The position numbers were made by a program, and so were the translations under genes. A model generated the notes under the pieces. It worked only from the letters and a program-made list of their open reading frames with translations, was not told the DNA's origin and searched no databases. From Caballeronia turbans (GTDB lineage: Bacteria > Pseudomonadota > Gammaproteobacteria > Burkholderiales > Burkholderiaceae): a DNA stretch of 64,000 nt. Positions 42,711-52,913 of this stretch are shown here, piece by piece (position 1 is the first letter of the stretch; each line of letters begins with the position of its first letter). The stretch is taken from the NCBI GenBank assembly GCA_001544655.2, contig FCOD02000024.1, positions 26,971 to 90,970 of the forward strand, given 5' to 3'.

Positions 42711-43353
42711 AATCAAAGCTTCCGCCACGGTCGTCGATCGTGCCATGAGCGGGCAAGGTGTGTGGCAGGAGTCCCCGCTCGTCGGCGCCGATGCGTTGAT
42801 GAAAGCGCATCAGAGCGGCTCGCCGAAGAAGTTTCGCCTGACCGAGCGGCCGTTTCTCGAACTCGTGAACGTGCGCGGCGATACGCGCGATCCGGCCTTC
42901 GTCAGGGCGGTGCAGAACGTGATCGGCTGTGTGCCGCCCGAGAAGGCGAACACCATTGCGCGCGCCAACGGCTACACGATGCTGTGGCTCGGCCCGGATG
43001 AATGGCTCGTGCATTCGGATACCGCGCACGACGCATCGCGCACCGCACCGCTCGAAGCGAAACTGCGCGAGGCGTTCGTCGGCCAGTTCTCGGCGGCGGT
43101 GGATATCGGCAGCGGTTATACGGTGCTCGAGATCGATGGCCCGAAGACGCGTGAAGTGCTTTCGCGCGGCTGCCCGCTCGATCTGCATCCGAAGATCTTC
43201 GGCGAAGGACAGTGCGCGCAGAGCCATTATTTCAAGGCTTCAGTGACGCTCGTGCCGCTGGGCGGCGATCGCTTCGAGATCATCGTGCGCCGCAGCTTCG
43301 CGGACTACTTCGTGAAGATCATGCTCGATGCCGCCGAGCCGCTGCTCTCATGA
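42700..43353 (+). CDS. soxG: Sarcosine oxidase gamma subunit
   Basis: A 217-residue subunit, also GcvT-like, that packs against alpha. Recognisable parts are KKFRLTERPFLELVNVRGDT, ANGYTMLWLGPDEWLVHSDT and SRGCPLDLHPKIFGEGQCAQ followed by SHYFKA. The start overlaps the soxA 3' end and the stop overlaps the following FolB-like gene by ATGA, giving a tightly coupled operon. Confidence 0.94.
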   Translation: MLNEIKASATVVDRAMSGQGVWQESPLVGADALMKAHQSGSPKKFRLTERPFLELVNVRGDTRDPAFVRAVQNVIGCVPPEKANTIARANGYTMLWLGPDEWLVHSDTAHDASRTAPLEAKLREAFVGQFSAAVDIGSGYTVLEIDGPKTREVLSRGCPLDLHPKIFGEGQCAQSHYFKASVTLVPLGGDRFEIIVRRSFADYFVKIMLDAAEPLLS

Positions 43354-43787
43354 AGCCGTTCGAGCCGCTCGAAGCAGGTGGACGGGGCTGGCGCGTTGTC
43401 GTCGATGAACTGATCGTGAAGACGCGCGTCGGCCTGTACGAGCATGAGCATGAGGGGCCGCAACCCGTGTGCATCGATGCGAGCCTGTGCTATCGCGGGA
43501 TGCCGCATGAATCGGACGATGGGTTGATCGACTACGAGGCGTGGTGCAATCGCGTGAGCGCGTTTCTCGAGACGAAGACGCATACGCGCTTGCTCGAGAC
43601 GCTCGCGGTGGAGATCGCGGCGCTGTCGTTCGAGCAATGGCCCGCGCTGGATGCGCTCACGCTCTCGCTGCACAAGCCGAAGATCCGGGAAGGCACGAAG
43701 CGCCTCGGTCTCGAACTCGACTGGCGGCGCGCGGATTTCGATGCGTGGCGGATGAACGTCGGCGCGCAACATACGTTCGTGCGATGA
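43350..43787 (+). CDS. Dihydroneopterin aldolase-family protein (FolB-like)
   Basis: A 145-residue tunnelling-fold protein. Family signs are WRVVVDELIVKTRVGLYEHE (about 14-33), IDYEAWCNRVSAFLETKTHT, LLETLAVEIAALSFEQWPAL (with the catalytic-type Glu) and LTLSLHKPKIREGTKRLGLE. FolB makes a precursor of tetrahydrofolate, the acceptor of the formaldehyde unit in sarcosine oxidase, so a dedicated copy in the sox operon makes metabolic sense. Overlapping starts and stops (ATGA on both sides) put it firmly in the operon. Confidence 0.85.
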   Translation: MKPFEPLEAGGRGWRVVVDELIVKTRVGLYEHEHEGPQPVCIDASLCYRGMPHESDDGLIDYEAWCNRVSAFLETKTHTRLLETLAVEIAALSFEQWPALDALTLSLHKPKIREGTKRLGLELDWRRADFDAWRMNVGAQHTFVR

Positions 43788-44056
43788 ACGCGTCGCGCGA
43801 TGCCGCCGCGCGGCTTTCCGCGCGCACGTTCCAGAAGCGTGATGCGGACGCGGCGCTTGCGTTGCTTGAGCGGAGCATTGCGTTGAAGCATCGGAGGATC
43901 GCGTTGATCCGATATCTGCACGCGCAGTTTCTCGATGCGCCGCTGGAGGCGCGGCATCATGAGTACGTGAAGGGGATTGCGGCGCGATTGAGTGCGGAGG
44001 CGGTGATGCGCGTTGTGGCGGCGGCGCGGGGGCGTTTTGAGGGTGAGGGGGCGTGA
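43784..44056 (+). CDS. Small hypothetical protein, last gene of the sox operon
   Basis: A 90-residue, mostly helical, arginine- and alanine-rich protein (MNASRDAAARLSARTFQKRD, then LLERSIALKHRRIALIRYLH). I do not recognise it. ATGA overlap with the FolB-like gene argues that it is translated. Its stop is only 24 bases from the first decayed CRISPR repeat, so the array's distal end abuts the operon and no terminator is visible between them. Confidence 0.68.
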   Translation: MNASRDAAARLSARTFQKRDADAALALLERSIALKHRRIALIRYLHAQFLDAPLEARHHEYVKGIAARLSAEAVMRVVAAARGRFEGEGA

Positions 44057-44080
44057 TGGGATTTGGGTGTTGCAAGTTGC

Positions 44081-46550
44081 GGTGTGTCTCGGCGCACGCG
44101 GAGGAACCCTCCGGACTTCAGGCTGGCGAGCGGCGGCATTAACGGTGTATCTACGCACGCGTGGAGGAACCTCAGCGATGTGCTGGTGAGGTGCGACTGG
44201 ATAGGGTCTATCTCCGCACACGCGGAGGAACCTCAGCCGATCGGCCGCTCGGAACCTTGTAGACGGGTCTATCTCCGCACACGCGGAGGAACCAAGCGGC
44301 CGCCGCCCACAAGCACGTCATAACCGGGTCTATCTCCGCACACGCGGAGGAACCCCGATGCGAAGGGTGTGATGCGACCGCAACTCGGGTCTATCTCCGC
44401 ACACGCGGAGGAACCGAACCACATTAAGCGCTCCGGACTCGCCCTCAGGGTCTATCTCCGCACACGCGGAGGAACCGCGATACAGAGGGCCGAGATACTC
44501 CCGTCCACGGGTCTGTCTCCGCACACGCGGAGGAACCTGTTCGAAGCGGAATTACCGTCGCGTGCCCGCGGGTCTATCTCCGCACACGCGGAGGAACCAA
44601 AGTCGGGCGATGCGGGCGTCTCGGGCGTGAGGGTCTATCTCCGCACACGCGGAGGAACCTCGAGCACGCGTTTCGTGATGCTGTTCTGGATGGGTCTATC
44701 TCCGCACACGCGGAGGAACCAAGGAATCTGAATGGGATCAGAAGGAGCTTACGGGTCTATCTCCGCACACGCGGAGGAACCGTCGTAGTCGAGCGTGCAC
44801 GGTTCTTCGGCCAAGGTCTATCTCCGCACACGCGGAGGAACCCTGCAGAATGCCTTCTGCGCCTTTCGCGACAACGGTCTATCTCCGCACACGCGGAGGA
44901 ACCCGTGGGCATGGCAAGGGATTAACTGATATGCCGGGTCTATCTCCGCACACGCGGAGGAACCAGCAACGCGACTGCTGACCCGATCGAGTACCTGGGT
45001 CTATCTCCGCACACGCGGAGGAACCTGTAGCGACCGCCGAAAACACGGGCATGGAAAAGGTCTATCTCCGCACACGCGGAGGAACCGACGATTTCCTGCG
45101 CAAATTCCCGCAAGGTCCGGGTCTATCTCCGCACACGCGGAGGAACCGTCGAGCACGTGACAAAATAAAAAGTGCAAAAGGGTCTATCTCCGCACACGCG
45201 GAGGAACCTGGGTGTAGAGCTTCGTGCCGTTCTGAATCGACGGTCTATCTCCGCACACGCGGAGGAACCGATTTGTCTGGGGCCCTAAAGATCGCGAAGC
45301 AAGGTCTCTCTCCGCACACGCGGAGGAACCCGAGGTCGAGCTCGTTGAGCGTGCGCTCACCGGGGTCTATCTCCGCACACGCGGAGGAACCGGGCGACGA
45401 GAGAGACGCTCACGCTGCCTTCCGGGTCTATCTCCGCACACGCGGAGGAACCCCGACCGGATACTCGAGGTCGGCCCAATGCCCGGGTCTATCTCCGCAC
45501 ACGCGGAGGAACCGGCGTGATGATGTCCATGTCCACCCATCCCACGGGTCTATCTCCGCACACGCGGAGGAACCGACAACACTTATGCGGACATGACGCT
45601 GGACACGGGTCTATCTCCGCACACGCGGAGGAACCCTGGCGAAGAACGTGCGGTGCTCGTTCCCTCACGGTCTATCTCCGCACACGCGGAGGAACCATGC
45701 TCAAGTCGATCCGCCAGCGCCGCGGTGAGGGTCTATCTCCGCACACGCGGAGGAACCGATGACGCCGGCCTATATGGCTGCGTGCTTCCGGGTCTATCTC
45801 CGCACACGCGGAGGAACCCGACCACACCAGAATGCAGCGCGACGCGGGCATGGTCTATCTCCGCACACGCGGAGGAACCATCCTCTACCGCGCGTGCGCG
45901 AAGGATGCCGAGGGTCTATCTCCGCACATGCGGAGGAACCAGTTCGTCCAGACTGCCGATATCGCCTTTCCAGGGTCTATCTCCGCACACGCGGAGGAAC
46001 CTCGCCGGAACAGTCGAGCCTCAACAAACCGCTGGGTCTATCTCCGCACACGCGGAGGAACCAAGCCAAGCCACAGCGGAGAGCCGCCCCCCCAGGGTCT
46101 ATCTCCGCACACGCGGAGGAACCCCGCCGACGGTTCCGGTGCCGCGCGGCGCCACGGGTCTATCTCCGCACACGCGGAGGAACCCACCTCTTCCCAGACC
46201 TGTGACCGGAGATCCCGGGTCTATCTCCGCACACGCGGAGGAACCTGAAGCAAGTGGCGGCTGTGGATAACTCGGTCGGGTCTATCTCCGCACACGCGGA
46301 GGAACCCTGGAATGCCGCCGCCATGACGCGGTCCTGTGCGGTCTATCTCCGCACACGCGGAGGAACCTACGCCGAGCAGGTCAGCAAGCAATGCTTCTGC
46401 GGTCTATCTCCGCACACGCGGAGGAACCCGGACAAGAGCTTTCTCGGCAACGCGTCGGAAAGGTCTATCTCCGCACACGCGGAGGAACCTGTCGTATCGC
46501 TCATTCAGTCTGGCTCGGTGAGGGTCTATCTCCGCACACGCGGAGGAACC
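44081..46550 (-). CRISPR. Type I-E CRISPR array 1 (41 repeats, 40 spacers)
   Basis: 28-nt repeats with core CTCCGCACACGCGGAG and end GGAGGAACC start at 44081, 44144 and then every 61 bases from 44205 to 46523 (33-nt spacers if the repeat is taken as 28 nt). In crRNA sense the repeat is read on the minus strand, beginning GGTTCCTCCGCGTGTGCGG, the class I-E form. The first two repeats (44081, 44144) each carry four mismatches and mark the old distal end; single variants occur at 44510, 45303 and 45913. So transcription runs leftward from a leader at 46551. Open frames across the array (VYLRTRGGT, SISAHAEEP types) are artefacts. Confidence 0.98.
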
Positions 46551-46824
46551 TCTCCCACTTACTTTCATGATTTAAAAGAACAAACGACCGATTCGATGTT
46601 CCGAACAGGCCAGCCGGCCGAGAGTATGGCGAGTGGCCCGCTGGCTGTCAAACATAGAAACGCTGAACTGCCGCGCCACGCTCATGCAGGACCCCGCCGT
46701 ATGCAGCATGCAGATCGCACGCACGATTTAGGCGGATTCGTATGGAATTACCTACGCTCGAAAAGTAAAAAGATAGTCATCCAAAACAAAAAACGATCAC
46801 TGCGTGACATAGAGGCAACCGCAC
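46551..46824 (-). promoter_or_regulatory. Array 1 leader and divergent cas3 promoter region
   Basis: 274 bases between the newest repeat and cas3, without a gene. The first 35 bases next to the repeat are relatively AT-rich. On the minus strand TTGTTCTTTTAAATCATG (complement of 46566-46583) resembles TTGTTCTTTGAAAAT in the array 2 leader. The cas operon promoter must lie in the right-hand part, where AAAAGTAAAAAGATAG and AAAACAAAAAACGATC are AT-rich. Confidence 0.7.
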
Positions 46825-49488
46825 GTGATCAGAGAGCGCATGCGAACAGAGACAAACAAGAGCGATACTTTCGTCGCGTGGGGCAAGCGGCCGAGAGACG
46901 GAGACGAGCACTCGCTCTTCCATCCGCTTTGCGATCACATGCTGGATGTGGCGGCGTGCTTCATGGCGATCGCGCATTGCGGGCGCATTCGCGACGCCTT
47001 GAGCGTCAGCGCCGGTCGGTCATTGAGCGAGCAGGATGTCGAGCGGCTCACAGCACTTGCCTATCTGCACGACTTCGGAAAGGCCAATAGCGGCTTTCAG
47101 GCGAAACGATGGAAAGGCCCCGCGCCGCGCGAATGGCCGCAGAAAGCAGGACACGGCGTGGAGGCGCTCCACGCGTTCCACTGCGGTGGAGCACCGCTTT
47201 CAGAACTGCCCATCGAAGCGATATCGACATGGGGCGGCGGTGTGTATGAACTTCTGCTGGCGAGCCTGGGCCACCACGGTCGTCCCCTCAAGGATCCATC
47301 GGGAATCGATCCGCTGATATGGCGGCCCGTGCGCGATGCCGCCGGTCGCGATCTCTACAGTCCTGCCATCGCGCTGAAGGAAATCGGCGCTGCCTTGCGT
47401 CAGCACTTTCCACTGGCATTCGACTCGGGCGGCGAGCCGCTCCCGTCCACGCCCGCGTTCGTTCATCTGTTCGCGGGCCTCGTGCAATTGGCCGACTGGC
47501 TCGGTTCCGATCTGCGCTTCTTCGAGTACGGCACGCCAGGCTCCGCGCGCGCGCTGAAAGACGCGCTCGATCGGGCATCGAAGGCGATTGCATCTATCGG
47601 ACTCGAAACCTCGGCGCTGCGCGCGCAGCTGATTCGCGAAGGATTCTCTTTCCAGTCCGCTTTCGAAGTCGATGCGCCACGCCCGGTTCAAAGCGCGCTC
47701 GGAGAGGAAGAACTCGGCCCGCTTCTCATCCTCGAATCGGAAACCGGTAGCGGCAAGACCGAAGCCGCGCTGTGGCGCTTCGCGAAGCTCTTCGAGGCCG
47801 GCAAGGTCGATTCGCTGTATTTCGCGCTGCCTACGCGCGTGGCCGCCGCTCAGGTTTATGAGCGCGTGCGCAAGTTCGTCGCGCGTCTCTGGCCGAAGAA
47901 CGCGCCGGTCGTCGTGCGTGCCCTGCCGGGCTACGAAAGCGCGGATGGCAATGAAAAATTCGCCTTGCCGGACTTTCAGGTCTTGTGGGCCGATCATCCC
48001 GACGATGCGACGGCGCACCAGCGCTGGGCCGCCGAGTCGCCGAAGCGGTTTCTCGCGGCGACGATCGCCGTCGGCACGATCGATCAGGCGTTGCTCGCGG
48101 CGCTGCAAGTGCGTCATGCGCATCTGCGTCATGCGGCGCTTTGCCGGTCCTTGCTCGTCGTCGACGAAGTGCACGCGTCCGACGCCTACATGTCGCAAGT
48201 GCTGGAGCAACTCCTCAAGGCGCATGTCGCCACGGGCGGCCATGCGCTGCTTTTGTCCGCCACGCTCGGTTCAGGTCAGCGCGCGCGGTTTCAGCGCATC
48301 GCGAGCGGGGGCGGGGAAGTCGCTGTGCCAGATATCGAAGAAGCCGTGCGATCGCCGTACCCCGCGCTCACGGACGGTGGAACCGTTCGAGGATTGCCCG
48401 GCTCCGGAAGATCGAAGACGGTCCACTGGCAAACACTCGACGCAATCGACGATCACGAGCGCATCGCCCAACTCGCATTCGATGCCGCGAAGCAAGGCGC
48501 GCGCGTATTGATCGTCCGCAACACCGTACCGGCCGCAATCGCGACACAAAAGGCGGTGGAAGCGTTGGTCGACGCATCCGGCGATCGCGCATGGCTGTTC
48601 GATCTCGAGGGCGTCCCGACGCTGCATCACAGCCGCTTCAGCCGGCAGGACAGGCCGTGTCTCGATGCGCGCGTCGAAAAGCGCGTCGGCAAGGTGCGCG
48701 AGGCAATGCAGGCGTGCATCGTCGTTGGCACGCAGACGCTCGAGCAAAGCCTCGATATCGACGCGGACATGCTCATTACAGATATCTGTCCGATGGACGT
48801 GCTGTTGCAGCGCATCGGCCGCTTGCATCGGCACGAACGCAAAGGCGAGGATCGCCGGCCGAAGGGTTTCGAAGAAGCGCGCGCTTGGGTGCTCATACCG
48901 GCGAGCGGTTCCTTCGAAGCGTGCCTTCAGGTGCCGCGCAATGGCCTCGGCCCGCTGAAAGACGGCGGCGGCGTCTATCCCGACTTGCGCATGATCGAAG
49001 CGACGCGACGTCTGATCTGCGAGCAGCCGAGCCGCGTGATTCCGCGCGAAAACCGCAGCCTCGTGGAGCGCGCGACACATCCCGATTGCCTGCATTCGAT
49101 ACAAAAAGAACTCGGCGCATCGTGGGAGCAACTTGCGCAACAGCTCGAAGGCGGCACGAGCGCCAAGCGAATAACCGCGCGACTCAATGTGCTTTCCTAC
49201 GACGCGCGTTTCGATGAAGCCGGGTTCCCTGACGGCGACGAGCACATCGCCACGCGTCTTGGCGCGGCCGACCGTCTCGTCGAGTTCGAACCGCCTGAGC
49301 CGGGGCCGTTCGGCGCGGAGGTGCGCCAGATCGCCATCCGTCATCACATGCTGTCACCCCGGCTCGACGCAGACGCGAAGCCGGATTCGATCGTCCGTCA
49401 CGACGGAGGTTTCGAATTTGCCTTGGGCGCCGCTCGCTATTCGTACACCCGGTTCGGTATCGAGAAGATCGGCGCGCGCAAAGTTTAG
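46825..49488 (+). CDS. cas3: Cas3 helicase-nuclease (type I-E)
   Basis: An 887-residue fused HD nuclease and SF2 helicase that shreds target DNA after Cascade binding. HD motifs are His33 and His38 (HPLCDHMLDVA) and YLHDFGKANSGF (His82-Asp83). Helicase motifs are Walker A SETGSGKTEA (about 307-316), DEVH (about 447-450), SAT (about 478) and VI QRIGRLHRH (about 661). Length matches E. coli Cas3 (888). The start is GTG at 46825 (AGAGG nine bases upstream); ATG at 46840 is an equal alternative. First gene of the cas operon, ten bases before cse1. Confidence 0.96.
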   Translation: MIRERMRTETNKSDTFVAWGKRPRDGDEHSLFHPLCDHMLDVAACFMAIAHCGRIRDALSVSAGRSLSEQDVERLTALAYLHDFGKANSGFQAKRWKGPAPREWPQKAGHGVEALHAFHCGGAPLSELPIEAISTWGGGVYELLLASLGHHGRPLKDPSGIDPLIWRPVRDAAGRDLYSPAIALKEIGAALRQHFPLAFDSGGEPLPSTPAFVHLFAGLVQLADWLGSDLRFFEYGTPGSARALKDALDRASKAIASIGLETSALRAQLIREGFSFQSAFEVDAPRPVQSALGEEELGPLLILESETGSGKTEAALWRFAKLFEAGKVDSLYFALPTRVAAAQVYERVRKFVARLWPKNAPVVVRALPGYESADGNEKFALPDFQVLWADHPDDATAHQRWAAESPKRFLAATIAVGTIDQALLAALQVRHAHLRHAALCRSLLVVDEVHASDAYMSQVLEQLLKAHVATGGHALLLSATLGSGQRARFQRIASGGGEVAVPDIEEAVRSPYPALTDGGTVRGLPGSGRSKTVHWQTLDAIDDHERIAQLAFDAAKQGARVLIVRNTVPAAIATQKAVEALVDASGDRAWLFDLEGVPTLHHSRFSRQDRPCLDARVEKRVGKVREAMQACIVVGTQTLEQSLDIDADMLITDICPMDVLLQRIGRLHRHERKGEDRRPKGFEEARAWVLIPASGSFEACLQVPRNGLGPLKDGGGVYPDLRMIEATRRLICEQPSRVIPRENRSLVERATHPDCLHSIQKELGASWEQLAQQLEGGTSAKRITARLNVLSYDARFDEAGFPDGDEHIATRLGAADRLVEFEPPEPGPFGAEVRQIAIRHHMLSPRLDADAKPDSIVRHDGGFEFALGAARYSYTRFGIEKIGARKV

Positions 49489-49497
49489 AGCCCATTC

Positions 49498-51099
49498 ATG
49501 CACATCCAATTCAGCTTGCTCGATCAAGCGCTGATCCGCTACCGGACCAGCAATCGACAGGAACGGTACGCGACGCTGCCGGAACTGCTGATCGCGTTCA
49601 ACAATGACGAGGTGAGCGATTTTCCCGCGCTGCGTCCGCATCAGCGTCATCCGTGGCATGCGTTTCTCGTGCAGCTTGCGGCGATCGCGCTTCATGCGGC
49701 GAAGCGCGATACGCCCTTCGAAACCGCCGGCGAATGGCGCACGGCATTGCTTGCACTGACGCCCGACGATAGCGACGGCGCGGCGTTCTCGCTCGTCGCA
49801 CCGGACGATCGCCCAGCCTTCTTGCAGGCGCCGTGTGAGCGTGGGGCATCGCGCACGTGGAAGAAGTGCCTTGCAACGCCCGACGCGCTCGACATGCTGG
49901 TGACATCGAAGAATCACGACCTCAAGGCCCAACGCATGGCTCATGCACAAGCCGAGGACTGGATCTACGCGCTCGTCAGCCTGCAGACACAAGATGGCTT
50001 TCTTGGTGCGGGCAACTATGGCATTTCGCGCATGAACGGCGGCTTCGCCAGTCGTCCGGCGTTCGGTGTGGTGCCGATCGGCCGCTGGGGGAAGCGCTGG
50101 GCGCGTGACGTCCGGCTTCTGCTTCGCAATCGCAACCAGATTGTGGAGATGTTCGAGTTGAAGGAAAAAGACGGCATCGCGCTCGTGTGGCTTCAGCCTT
50201 GGGACGGCGCGAGCAGCCTTTCCTTCGACCAACTCGATCCCTTCTATATCGAAGTGTGCCGGCGCGTGCGTATTCAGGCGCACGGCGAAACGTTCGCCGC
50301 CATCGCCACGACCAGCAAGACCACGCGCATCGCCGCGAAGGAACGGTGCGGCAAGACGGGCGATGCCTGGACGCCGATCGAGGCCGCCGAGGGCAAGGCG
50401 CTGTCGATCACGGCGAGAGGCTTCGATTACAAACTCGCGAGCGCGCTTGCGTTCTCGAGTGAATACAAGCCGACCATCACGCAAAATGTGCAGGAAGACG
50501 ATGCAAAAGAAGGCCTCGTCATCCTCGCTCAAGCTATCGCGCGCGGTAAGGGAAAGACCGAGGGATATCACGAAAGACGCATTCCGATTACGACGAAGAT
50601 GCGCGACTTGATGCTGCGGCAAAGCAGCGATGAGGTCGCCAAGGTGGCACAAGAGCGCATCACGGCAATCAGCGATGTCCGCAAGACGCTTTGGGGCGCG
50701 TTGTGTGCGCTCCTGGGCAACGACGCTCAGAACGTGAGCGACGAGATCAAGAACAAAGCGGGCAAGTTTGCGAGCGCGTTCGAGCAAGGCGAAGACCAGC
50801 GATTCTTCGACGATCTCGGCAAGGAGATCGAAGCCGACGACCGGGACGGTGAGCACGACCAATGGCTCCTTGCGATCGTCGATCGCGCCGCCGCAGTGCT
50901 GGAGCAAGCATTCGTCGCGGGACCGCGCAGCGCGGAACGCGTCTATCGCGCTCGAGGCGCGGCGCTTTCGCGTTTTCACGGTTTCTTGCGTTCAGAGAAA
51001 GCGCCGAATCGAATCGCTCGCGTGTTGAAAGACCGCGATGAAGCGCGTAAAGCCGCGCAATCCGAATCGTTCGAAGGGGATTCAGATGACTCAAATTGA
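49498..51099 (+). CDS. casA: Cascade large subunit Cse1 (CasA/Cas8e)
   Basis: A 533-residue Cse1 that recognises the PAM and recruits Cas3. The N-terminal half fits the family: LPELLIAFNNDEVSDFPALR, PHQRHPWHAFLVQLAAIALH, then GNYGISRMNGGFASRPAFGV and GKRWARDVRLLLRNRNQI. The C-terminal 150 residues are helical. It starts MHIQFSLLDQALIRYRTSNR and overlaps cse2 by 14 bases. Confidence 0.93.
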   Translation: MHIQFSLLDQALIRYRTSNRQERYATLPELLIAFNNDEVSDFPALRPHQRHPWHAFLVQLAAIALHAAKRDTPFETAGEWRTALLALTPDDSDGAAFSLVAPDDRPAFLQAPCERGASRTWKKCLATPDALDMLVTSKNHDLKAQRMAHAQAEDWIYALVSLQTQDGFLGAGNYGISRMNGGFASRPAFGVVPIGRWGKRWARDVRLLLRNRNQIVEMFELKEKDGIALVWLQPWDGASSLSFDQLDPFYIEVCRRVRIQAHGETFAAIATTSKTTRIAAKERCGKTGDAWTPIEAAEGKALSITARGFDYKLASALAFSSEYKPTITQNVQEDDAKEGLVILAQAIARGKGKTEGYHERRIPITTKMRDLMLRQSSDEVAKVAQERITAISDVRKTLWGALCALLGNDAQNVSDEIKNKAGKFASAFEQGEDQRFFDDLGKEIEADDRDGEHDQWLLAIVDRAAAVLEQAFVAGPRSAERVYRARGAALSRFHGFLRSEKAPNRIARVLKDRDEARKAAQSESFEGDSDDSN

Positions 51100-51679
51100 A
51101 GGCGTCGCGCCGCAAACATGGCGCGTCTCGAGCAATCAGGCACAAACGCTCGCCCGTTTCATCGAAGCCGGAAGACAAGGCGAAGGCGCGCTGAAGGCGG
51201 ACCATGTCGCGCTCAAGCGTCTCAACCCGGATGCGGAGTCGCTGACGGTGCAACAGATTGCGGCCCTCACGCGCGCTTTGCAGCGTGCGAAAGTGGATTG
51301 CGAACAATTGAGCGTCGAGGGCTGGAAGCGATGGGCCGTGATCGTGAACGGCATCGCGCTGACGGGTCATCACATGCCGAAGGATGGCGAGAGCAAGGCG
51401 AACGCACGATTCGGATTCCAGTTGAGGCGCGCAGGCGTGTCAGATGCGCGCGTCACCCGGCTTTTCAACGCGCGTGGCGATGCGTTTTTCCCACTGCTGC
51501 AGCGTGCTCTTCGCATGATGCAAAGCAGGAATGTCGAGCCGAACTGGGCCGAACTGGGCACCTTCGTCCTGAACGAAAGCGCGGAACATTCCAAGGGAAA
51601 GCGTTGGGCGGAAGCGCTGCGCATCCGGTTCGTCCATGACCATGCCAGCGCCAGCCCCGAAGGCGCAAAGAAGCCGTGA
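51086..51679 (+). CDS. casB: Cascade small subunit Cse2 (CasB)
   Basis: A 197-residue all-helical Cse2 that stabilises the crRNA-target hybrid as a dimer. Family segments are LARFIEAGRQGEGALKADHV, WAVIVNGIALTGHHMPKDGE and RFGFQLRRAGVSDARVTRLF followed by FFPLLQRALRMM. The ATG at 51086 follows GAAGGGG; an in-frame ATG at 51038 lies deep in cse1 and is not needed. A 51-base gap separates it from cas7. Confidence 0.92.
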   Translation: MTQIEGVAPQTWRVSSNQAQTLARFIEAGRQGEGALKADHVALKRLNPDAESLTVQQIAALTRALQRAKVDCEQLSVEGWKRWAVIVNGIALTGHHMPKDGESKANARFGFQLRRAGVSDARVTRLFNARGDAFFPLLQRALRMMQSRNVEPNWAELGTFVLNESAEHSKGKRWAEALRIRFVHDHASASPEGAKKP

Positions 51680-51730
51680 CCGCCGGCACGCAGACAAACG
51701 CCTACTCAATCAGCAACCGAAGGACCGAAC

Positions 51731-52912
51731 ATGACTCACCCGCGCTTCATCCAGATTCACACGCTGCAAAGCTACTCCGCCGCGCTTCTCAACCGTGACG
51801 ATTCCGGCCTCGCGAAACGCCTTCCGATGGGCGATGCCATCCGCACGCGTATTTCATCGCAATGTCTCAAACGGCACTGGCGCACGGCCGACGATCACCA
51901 CTCGCTGGCGACGCTCGGCGTGCCGATGGCCGTCCGTTCGCGCATCACGCTCACGATGATCCGCGACGAACTGATCAGGCAGAACGTGCCCGAGGCCCTT
52001 GCTCAAACCGCGGCCGAGGCCTTGCGCGATGCAGGCTTGCTCGACAAGGGCGGAAAGAAGCTCAAGGGAAAGGATGCGTTGGAAACCGGGCAGGCCGTTC
52101 TGCTCGGCAAGGCGGAAATCGACTATCTCGTGCAGCGTTGCGCGACGCTGGCGCGAGAATGCCAGGAGGAGGCGGCCTTGACATCAGCGGTCGCCGGCTT
52201 CCTCAAGGAGGAGAAGGCGAACATCGAAGCGCTCAAGCACGGCAGCGGTCTCGAGTCGGCGCTCTTCGGTCGCATGGTCACGTCGGATATCCTCGCGTCG
52301 CGCGATGCCGCAGTGTATGTCGCGCACGCGTTCACCGTGCACGAAGCGCAGGTGGAGAACGACTATTTCACCGTCGTCGACGACCTCTTGCGCGAAACCG
52401 GCGAACGCGGCTCAGCAGGCCTCTTCGACACGGAACTCGCGTCCGGTCTCTACTATGGTTATGTCGTCGTGGATGTGCCTCAACTGGTGGCGAATCTCGA
52501 AGGTATCGGCATGGCGGAGTGCTTTTCGGCGCATCCCGAGCGGCGCGAACTGGCAGGACGGGTCGTCAACAACCTGCTGCATCTGATCGCGACCGTCAGT
52601 CCCGGCGCGAAGCGCGGTTCGACAGCGCCATTCGGTCACGCGAGCCTGATGCTCGTCGAAACGGGTGACTGGCAGCCGCGCAGTCTCGCGGGCGCTTTCG
52701 AAACGGCGCTGAAGCTGAAGGGCGCGAATATCCGCGAGCACGCAATCAGGCAACTCGCGCGGGAAATCGACAAGCACGACGCGGCATATGGGGCGCCGCT
52801 CGATCGCCGGTATCTCGCGCTCGATGACGAGACGCCGATGCCGAAGGCCCAACGCCTCTCACTCGATCAACTCGGCAAGTGGGTTCAGAACCGCATCGTC
52901 GAGGGCGCGTGA
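51731..52912 (+). CDS. cas7: Cascade backbone protein Cas7e (CasC)
   Basis: A 393-residue Cas7/CasC, six copies of which line the crRNA spacer. The start FIQIHTLQSYSAALLNRDDS followed by GLAKRLPMGDAIRTRISSQC and LKRHWR is diagnostic. SGLYYGYVVVDVPQLVANLE and KRGSTAPFGHASLMLVETGD are further family regions. AACCGAAGGA lies upstream. It ends two bases before the cas5 start. Confidence 0.95.
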   Translation: MTHPRFIQIHTLQSYSAALLNRDDSGLAKRLPMGDAIRTRISSQCLKRHWRTADDHHSLATLGVPMAVRSRITLTMIRDELIRQNVPEALAQTAAEALRDAGLLDKGGKKLKGKDALETGQAVLLGKAEIDYLVQRCATLARECQEEAALTSAVAGFLKEEKANIEALKHGSGLESALFGRMVTSDILASRDAAVYVAHAFTVHEAQVENDYFTVVDDLLRETGERGSAGLFDTELASGLYYGYVVVDVPQLVANLEGIGMAECFSAHPERRELAGRVVNNLLHLIATVSPGAKRGSTAPFGHASLMLVETGDWQPRSLAGAFETALKLKGANIREHAIRQLAREIDKHDAAYGAPLDRRYLALDDETPMPKAQRLSLDQLGKWVQNRIVEGA

Positions 52913-52913
52913 C

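Noticed and set aside
40332-42746. An 804-codon antisense open frame over soxA
   Set aside because: Shadow frame caused by GC-rich codon bias; soxA on the plus strand is unmistakable.
44369-46521. Several open frames through array 1 with repeated VYLRTRGGT, GLSPHTRRN and SISAHAEEP peptides
   Set aside because: They are the three translations of the CRISPR repeat with random spacers between; well-known annotation artefacts.
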